Below the pieces are notes generated by a model, which saw only the letters and a program-made list of their open reading frames with translations, had not been told where the DNA came from and ran no database searches. The translations under genes were made by a program, and so were the position numbers. Shown piece by piece: positions 6,008 to 9,306 of a DNA stretch of 9,306 bases; the stretch's first letter is position 1; the number at the start of each line of letters is the position of its first letter. The stretch covers positions 1 through 9,306 of the forward strand of contig JAUXBV010000084.1 of assembly GCA_030619215.1 (NCBI GenBank), given 5' to 3'. This DNA is from Fibrobacterota bacterium. Its GTDB lineage: Bacteria > Fibrobacterota > Chitinivibrionia > Chitinivibrionales > JANQEN01.

Positions 6008-7024
6008 ATGAAAAAGCAATGTATACTCATTTTTTCCCTTTGTGCCACTTTTACCTTGTCATCTTTATTCTGCAATAAAGGCGGCTCCGGAAAAAAAATA
6101 ACTTTTTTAACCATCGGCACCGGCGCAGTAACAGGCGTGTACTATCCTACCGGCGGTGCAATCAGCCGCATGATTAATAATAAAGCCGGTCAATACAATA
6201 TTAAGGCAACCGTAGAATCAACAGCCGGATCGGTATACAATGTAAATGCTGTCCTGGCAGGCGACCTTGATTTCGGCGTTGTCCAGTCAGACAGACAATA
6301 TCAGGCATACAACGGCCTTGCCGAATGGGAAAAAACCGGGCCGCGCAGGGAGCTTCGGTCTATCTTTTCCATTCACCCGGAAGCTGTCACCCTTATCGCC
6401 TCAGAAAAAAGCGGCATCACGTCGGTGAATGACCTTCGTGGCAAACGGGTGAATCTGGGCAACCCAGGGTCAGGACCTCTGCAGAACTCACGAGATGCGA
6501 TCGCCGCATTTGGCCTGACAGAGAAAGATATAATTGCCGAATATGTCAAAGCTGTTGAAGCCCCTGGGCTGCTGCAGGATGAGCGTATCGACGCTTTCTT
6601 TTATACGGTCGGGCATCCCAGCAGCAATATTAAGGAGGCTACTTCTGGAAGAGTTAACGTTTCAATCATTCAGATTAACGGGCCCTGTATCGACAGCCTT
6701 ATCAATAAACACCCCTATTATGCTTATGCAACTATCCCAATTGCTTTATATCCAAGCGCGAAAAACAGTGAAGATATTCAATCCTTCGGTGTGAAAGCCA
6801 CCTTTGTAACTTCATCCAAAACAGCTTATAATAGTGTCTATGCAATTACCAGAGAGGTATTTGAAAATTTTGAGGAATTCAAAAAATTACACCCCTCTTA
6901 CAGTGTGTTGACTAAAGAAAATATGCTGCAGGGACTTACCGCTCCGCTTCATCCGGGTGCAATAAAGTATTATAAAGAAGCCGGTTTAATGGAATATATT
7001 GATAAACGCCTTATCCAAGAGTAA
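6008..7024 (+). CDS. TAXI-family TRAP transporter solute-binding protein
   Basis: The extracytoplasmic receptor (338 aa) would capture the substrate and deliver it to the TRAP permease encoded next. TAXI receptors are one of the TRAP binding-protein classes; known members bind glutamate or other organic acids, but the ligand here cannot be read from sequence. The mature part opens with the family hallmark TIGTGAVTGVYYPTGGAIS (residues 35-53). It continues with STAGSVYNVNAVLAGDLDFGVVQSD (split by residues 71-95), IHPEAVTLIA, DLRGKRVNLGNPGSGPLQNS (142-161), DAFFYTVGHPSSNI and, near the C-terminus, APLHPGAIKYYKEAG. Residues 1-21 are a hydrophobic export signal. It ends SSLFC-NKGG, suggesting lipidation at C22, but Phe at -1 departs from the usual lipobox (A, G or S). 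The length is normal for the family. It is 17 nt upstream of the permease gene and clearly in the same operon. Confidence 0.95.
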   Translation: MKKQCILIFSLCATFTLSSLFCNKGGSGKKITFLTIGTGAVTGVYYPTGGAISRMINNKAGQYNIKATVESTAGSVYNVNAVLAGDLDFGVVQSDRQYQAYNGLAEWEKTGPRRELRSIFSIHPEAVTLIASEKSGITSVNDLRGKRVNLGNPGSGPLQNSRDAIAAFGLTEKDIIAEYVKAVEAPGLLQDERIDAFFYTVGHPSSNIKEATSGRVNVSIIQINGPCIDSLINKHPYYAYATIPIALYPSAKNSEDIQSFGVKATFVTSSKTAYNSVYAITREVFENFEEFKKLHPSYSVLTKENMLQGLTAPLHPGAIKYYKEAGLMEYIDKRLIQE

Positions 7025-7041
7025 CGTCTACAGGAATATAA

Positions 7042-9006
7042 ATGTCAGAGCCGACAAAGCTGAGTACAAAGATAATTGCTGTTATCTCCCTGTGCTGGGC
7101 CCTGTTCCAGCTCTCTTTACCATCGTTTCTCATTCTTGACAGCGTTAAGATACGCTCCATACACCTGGCCTTTGCCATGCTGCTTGTTTTTATCTCCCTG
7201 CCGGCGGCAAAGGGGCTGCCCAAAAGGATTTTACCCCTTGTAAAAAAAATTTCCCTCCCCTATCTTGGTTATTTTATGGCCCTTCTCGCGGCTGTTTCCT
7301 CCCTGTATATAATGTTTGAATGGGAAGGCATTGCAACAAGGTCGGGAATCCCTATTGCACGAGACATTTTTTTTGGTTTGCTGTTAGTCATATTTGTGCT
7401 TGAAGCTGCCCGCAGAGCGGTTGGCCCGGCTATTTCCATAATTGCAATTCTATTCATCGCTTATGCATTTATGGGGCCGCACCTGCCGGCAGTTTTCGCT
7501 TACAGAGGCGTTACCCTTACAAAATTTCTCACCCAGATATCCCTGTCTACAGAAGGTATTTACGGTATCCCGTTAAGAGTATCGGCCCGTATCGTATATC
7601 TCTTTGTGCTCATGGGCGCAACATTGGAAGCCGCAGGTGCGGGGCGCTTTTTCATTTCACTCGCCCTTTCTATGCTTGGAAGATTTAGGGGCGGCCCTGC
7701 AAAGGCAGCGGTCGTTGCCAGCGGTATGATGGGAAGCATCTCAGGATCAAGCATTGCAAATATAGTAACTACCGGAACCTTCACCATCCCCCTGATGAAA
7801 AAGGTTGGCTATCCTGCAAAAAAAGCCGCTGCAATAGAAGTCGCTGCAAGCACGGACGGCCAGCTCATGCCGCCGATCATGGGGGCTGCTGCTTTTATAA
7901 TTGCCGAGTATGTCAACGTCCCCTATATAGAGGTGATTAAAGCTGCCGCCATCCCCGCATTTGTTTCCTACTGCGCCCTCTTCTATATCACTCATCTCGA
8001 GGCATGCAAGCTCAACCTGAAGGGACTTCAAAAAAAAGATATACCCAGCCTGAAAGAAACATTGAAAAACGGATGGTATTTTCTTGTACCTCCATTTTTT
8101 CTCCTTACAGAGCTTTTAATCCTCCGGCACTCGGCTGAACGGGCTGTCTTTACAGCGATTCTGATACTTATACCGGTTATAATTTACGAACAGTACAAAA
8201 TTACCGGTAAAAAGGGAAACCTGTTTGATGTGGTAAAAAAAAGCGGGAAGATTTTTCTTCAAGGGTGCATTGCCGGATCGAAAAACATGGTTTCTGTTGC
8301 GTTAGCTACAGCAGCAGCCGGTATCATTGTCGGCATTATAAATATGGGCATCGGCAGTATGATTATACAAATCGTCGAGATCCTTTCCGGCGGTAATATC
8401 TTTTTACTCCTTCTGATAACAGCAATTGCCAGCCTGCTGCTCGGAATGGGCCTGCCCACAACTGCAACCTATATCGTCATGGCTTCCCTCACAGCACCGA
8501 TACTCGTCGAAGTGGGAGCGAAATACGGGCTCGAAATCCCTCTCATGGCAGCTCACCTGTTCTGTTTCTATTTCGGTATCCTCGCTGACGACACCCCGCC
8601 TGTGGGCCTCGCATCCTATGCAGCAGCCGCAATTGCAGAATCAGAGCCCATCCCAACCGGCATCCAGGGATTTCTTTACGACCTGCGAACAACAATCATT
8701 CCCTTCATGTTTATCTTCAATACAAACCTTATCCTGCATGGAATAACAAGCTGGCTTCATGCAATATGGATCTTCCTGTCATCGATTCTTGCAGCCTGCC
8801 TGTTCACAAGCGTATTACAAGGAAGATTATACATGCCGAACCGCTGGTATGAAGTGCCTTTTTTACTCGGCGCTTCATTATTCCTCTTTAATCCCGGTAT
8901 GATCGAAAGTGTTGCACCGAGGTTTACAGGTTTTATTATTGGCTTTGCTCTTTTTGGGGTTGTAGTGATAAGCCAGAAGGTGATTAGGAATAAAACGATC
9001 CCTTAA
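7042..9006 (+). CDS. TRAP transporter permease, fused 4TM/12TM (DctQM-type)
   Basis: This 654-residue inner-membrane protein uses an ion gradient, usually Na+, to import the ligand handed over by the TAXI receptor. The N-terminal ~125 residues contain about four hydrophobic segments (roughly 9-29, 40-55, 73-92, 108-124) in place of a separate small DctQ subunit. The remainder is DctM-like. Diagnostic motifs are GSISGSSIANIVTTGTFTIP (231-250), GYPAKKAAAIEVAAS followed by TDGQLMPPIMGAAAFIIAEY (271-290), GMGLPTTATYIVMA (468-481) and HLFCFYFGILADDTPPVGLA (505-524). Further hydrophobic segments near 552-570, 572-590 and 604-645 form a C-terminal extension. This architecture is typical for TAXI-linked TRAP systems. 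One small departure is D272 where the family most often has Gly (S-T-G-G-Q). AGGA at 7032-7035 lies 6 nt before the ATG. With the preceding gene it makes a complete transporter; no regulator gene is adjacent. Confidence 0.97.
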   Translation: MSEPTKLSTKIIAVISLCWALFQLSLPSFLILDSVKIRSIHLAFAMLLVFISLPAAKGLPKRILPLVKKISLPYLGYFMALLAAVSSLYIMFEWEGIATRSGIPIARDIFFGLLLVIFVLEAARRAVGPAISIIAILFIAYAFMGPHLPAVFAYRGVTLTKFLTQISLSTEGIYGIPLRVSARIVYLFVLMGATLEAAGAGRFFISLALSMLGRFRGGPAKAAVVASGMMGSISGSSIANIVTTGTFTIPLMKKVGYPAKKAAAIEVAASTDGQLMPPIMGAAAFIIAEYVNVPYIEVIKAAAIPAFVSYCALFYITHLEACKLNLKGLQKKDIPSLKETLKNGWYFLVPPFFLLTELLILRHSAERAVFTAILILIPVIIYEQYKITGKKGNLFDVVKKSGKIFLQGCIAGSKNMVSVALATAAAGIIVGIINMGIGSMIIQIVEILSGGNIFLLLLITAIASLLLGMGLPTTATYIVMASLTAPILVEVGAKYGLEIPLMAAHLFCFYFGILADDTPPVGLASYAAAAIAESEPIPTGIQGFLYDLRTTIIPFMFIFNTNLILHGITSWLHAIWIFLSSILAACLFTSVLQGRLYMPNRWYEVPFLLGASLFLFNPGMIESVAPRFTGFIIGFALFGVVVISQKVIRNKTIP

Positions 9007-9163
9007 AAAATTTACATGAAGGTGATATCTACGTATTTCTTTTTTAGCAGGCACAACAGTCAGGTTTCTTGCGGGAAAAAACCATTGCCGGGCAAATTCC
9101 AATCTAAAAAACTGTGATTTTTATTATCCTCTGATTTTTTATCTCCAACAGTAAACACTTTTA
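9007..9163. other. Non-coding region after the TRAP permease gene
   Basis: These 157 nt have stops in all useful frames and no RNA gene that I recognise. TTGC-CGG-GCAA (9087-9097) is a minor stem with no T-tract, so no convincing terminator for the operon is visible. Together with the doubtful ORF that follows, about 300 nt at the right edge lack a firm gene. Confidence 0.5.
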
Positions 9164-9306
9164 TCATTTCATAATAAAACCGGAACCATTTTGAATCCCT
9201 GAAAGCTGATATGAAAGCACCTTGATAACATTATGTAGGAGCAGAAAGGTCATATCTATGCCCTTCTGCTTAAGTCGGATCGTAGCCATGTCGTTCTGTG
9301 AGCCAA
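9164..9306 (-). CDS. Possible 3' end of an unidentified ORF entering from the right edge
   Basis: On the minus strand the frame is open from the window edge to a TGA at 9164-9166, giving 46 codons. The translation ends with a hydrophobic stretch, GIDMTFLLLHNVIKVLSYQL, followed by SGIQNGSGFIMK. I recognise no family. An internal ATG at about 9291 could start a 41-residue peptide, but it has no ribosome-binding site. The hairpin at 9240-9270 lies inside it, which argues somewhat for non-coding DNA. This may be a chance open frame. Confidence 0.22.
   Translation of the reverse strand, partial: GSQNDMATIRLKQKGIDMTFLLLHNVIKVLSYQLSGIQNGSGFIMK
9240..9270. repeat. 10-bp imperfect inverted repeat near the right edge
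   Basis: AGCAGAAAGG (9240-9249) and CCCTTCTGCT (9261-9270) are reverse complements except for one position, with an 11-nt loop. No T-tract follows on either strand within a few bases. It could be an RNA hairpin of whatever lies to the right, or the edge of a repeat element that the window cuts. Confidence 0.4.

Noticed and set aside
8878..9102. 74-codon minus-strand open frame across the 3' end of the TRAP permease
   Set aside because: It starts at a TTG without a ribosome-binding site, overlaps the permease end antisense, and has composition unlike a folded protein.

Overview
This 9.3 kb window is a bacterial chromosomal segment of moderate GC (I estimate low-to-mid 40s percent). All coding regions carry good Shine-Dalgarno sequences and use the standard code. 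Secreted proteins with Sec signal peptides and a contractile-sheath protein related to type VI secretion point to a diderm (Gram-negative-type) organism. The phylum cannot be fixed from sequence alone. There is no rRNA, tRNA, CRISPR array or recognisable transposase gene.

Left half, all on the minus strand (4187 down to 1). hisD (histidinol dehydrogenase) overlaps by 4 nt (ATGA) a 583-residue protein. Its N-terminal ~110 residues resemble the small T6SS sheath subunit TssB/VipA, and its C-terminal two thirds resemble the large subunit TssC/VipB. It therefore looks like a one-gene fused contractile sheath. After 122 nt holding a candidate promoter and an inverted repeat comes a secreted protein with an FlgT-like N-terminal domain and a CsgG/TolB-like middle domain. 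That gene runs off the left edge. The pairing of a housekeeping histidine gene with a sheath gene, followed by an envelope protein, is the most unusual part of the window. Other parts of such an apparatus, if any, would lie to the left, outside the window.

Middle. A 271-nt AT-rich divergent intergenic region (4188-4458) separates hisD from a plus-strand gene for an exported von Willebrand factor A protein (441 aa). The metal site (MIDAS) of this protein is degraded at three of its five usual positions.

Right half, plus strand. A 223-nt spacer (5785-6007) contains a long imperfect inverted repeat and a 12-bp palindrome with a TATAAT hexamer. It is followed by a compact two-gene operon: a TAXI-family solute-binding protein and a fused DctQM (4TM/12TM) TRAP permease, 17 nt apart. 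Together they would form a complete secondary, ion-gradient-driven uptake system for an organic anion, with substrate unknown. The last 300 nt hold a small hairpin and possibly the 3' end of an unidentified minus-strand ORF entering from the right edge.

Functionally the window divides into (a) a histidine-biosynthesis/sheath/envelope-protein transcription unit, (b) a stand-alone vWA protein, and (c) a TAXI-TRAP transporter operon. Nothing in the sequence ties (b) or (c) mechanistically to (a).
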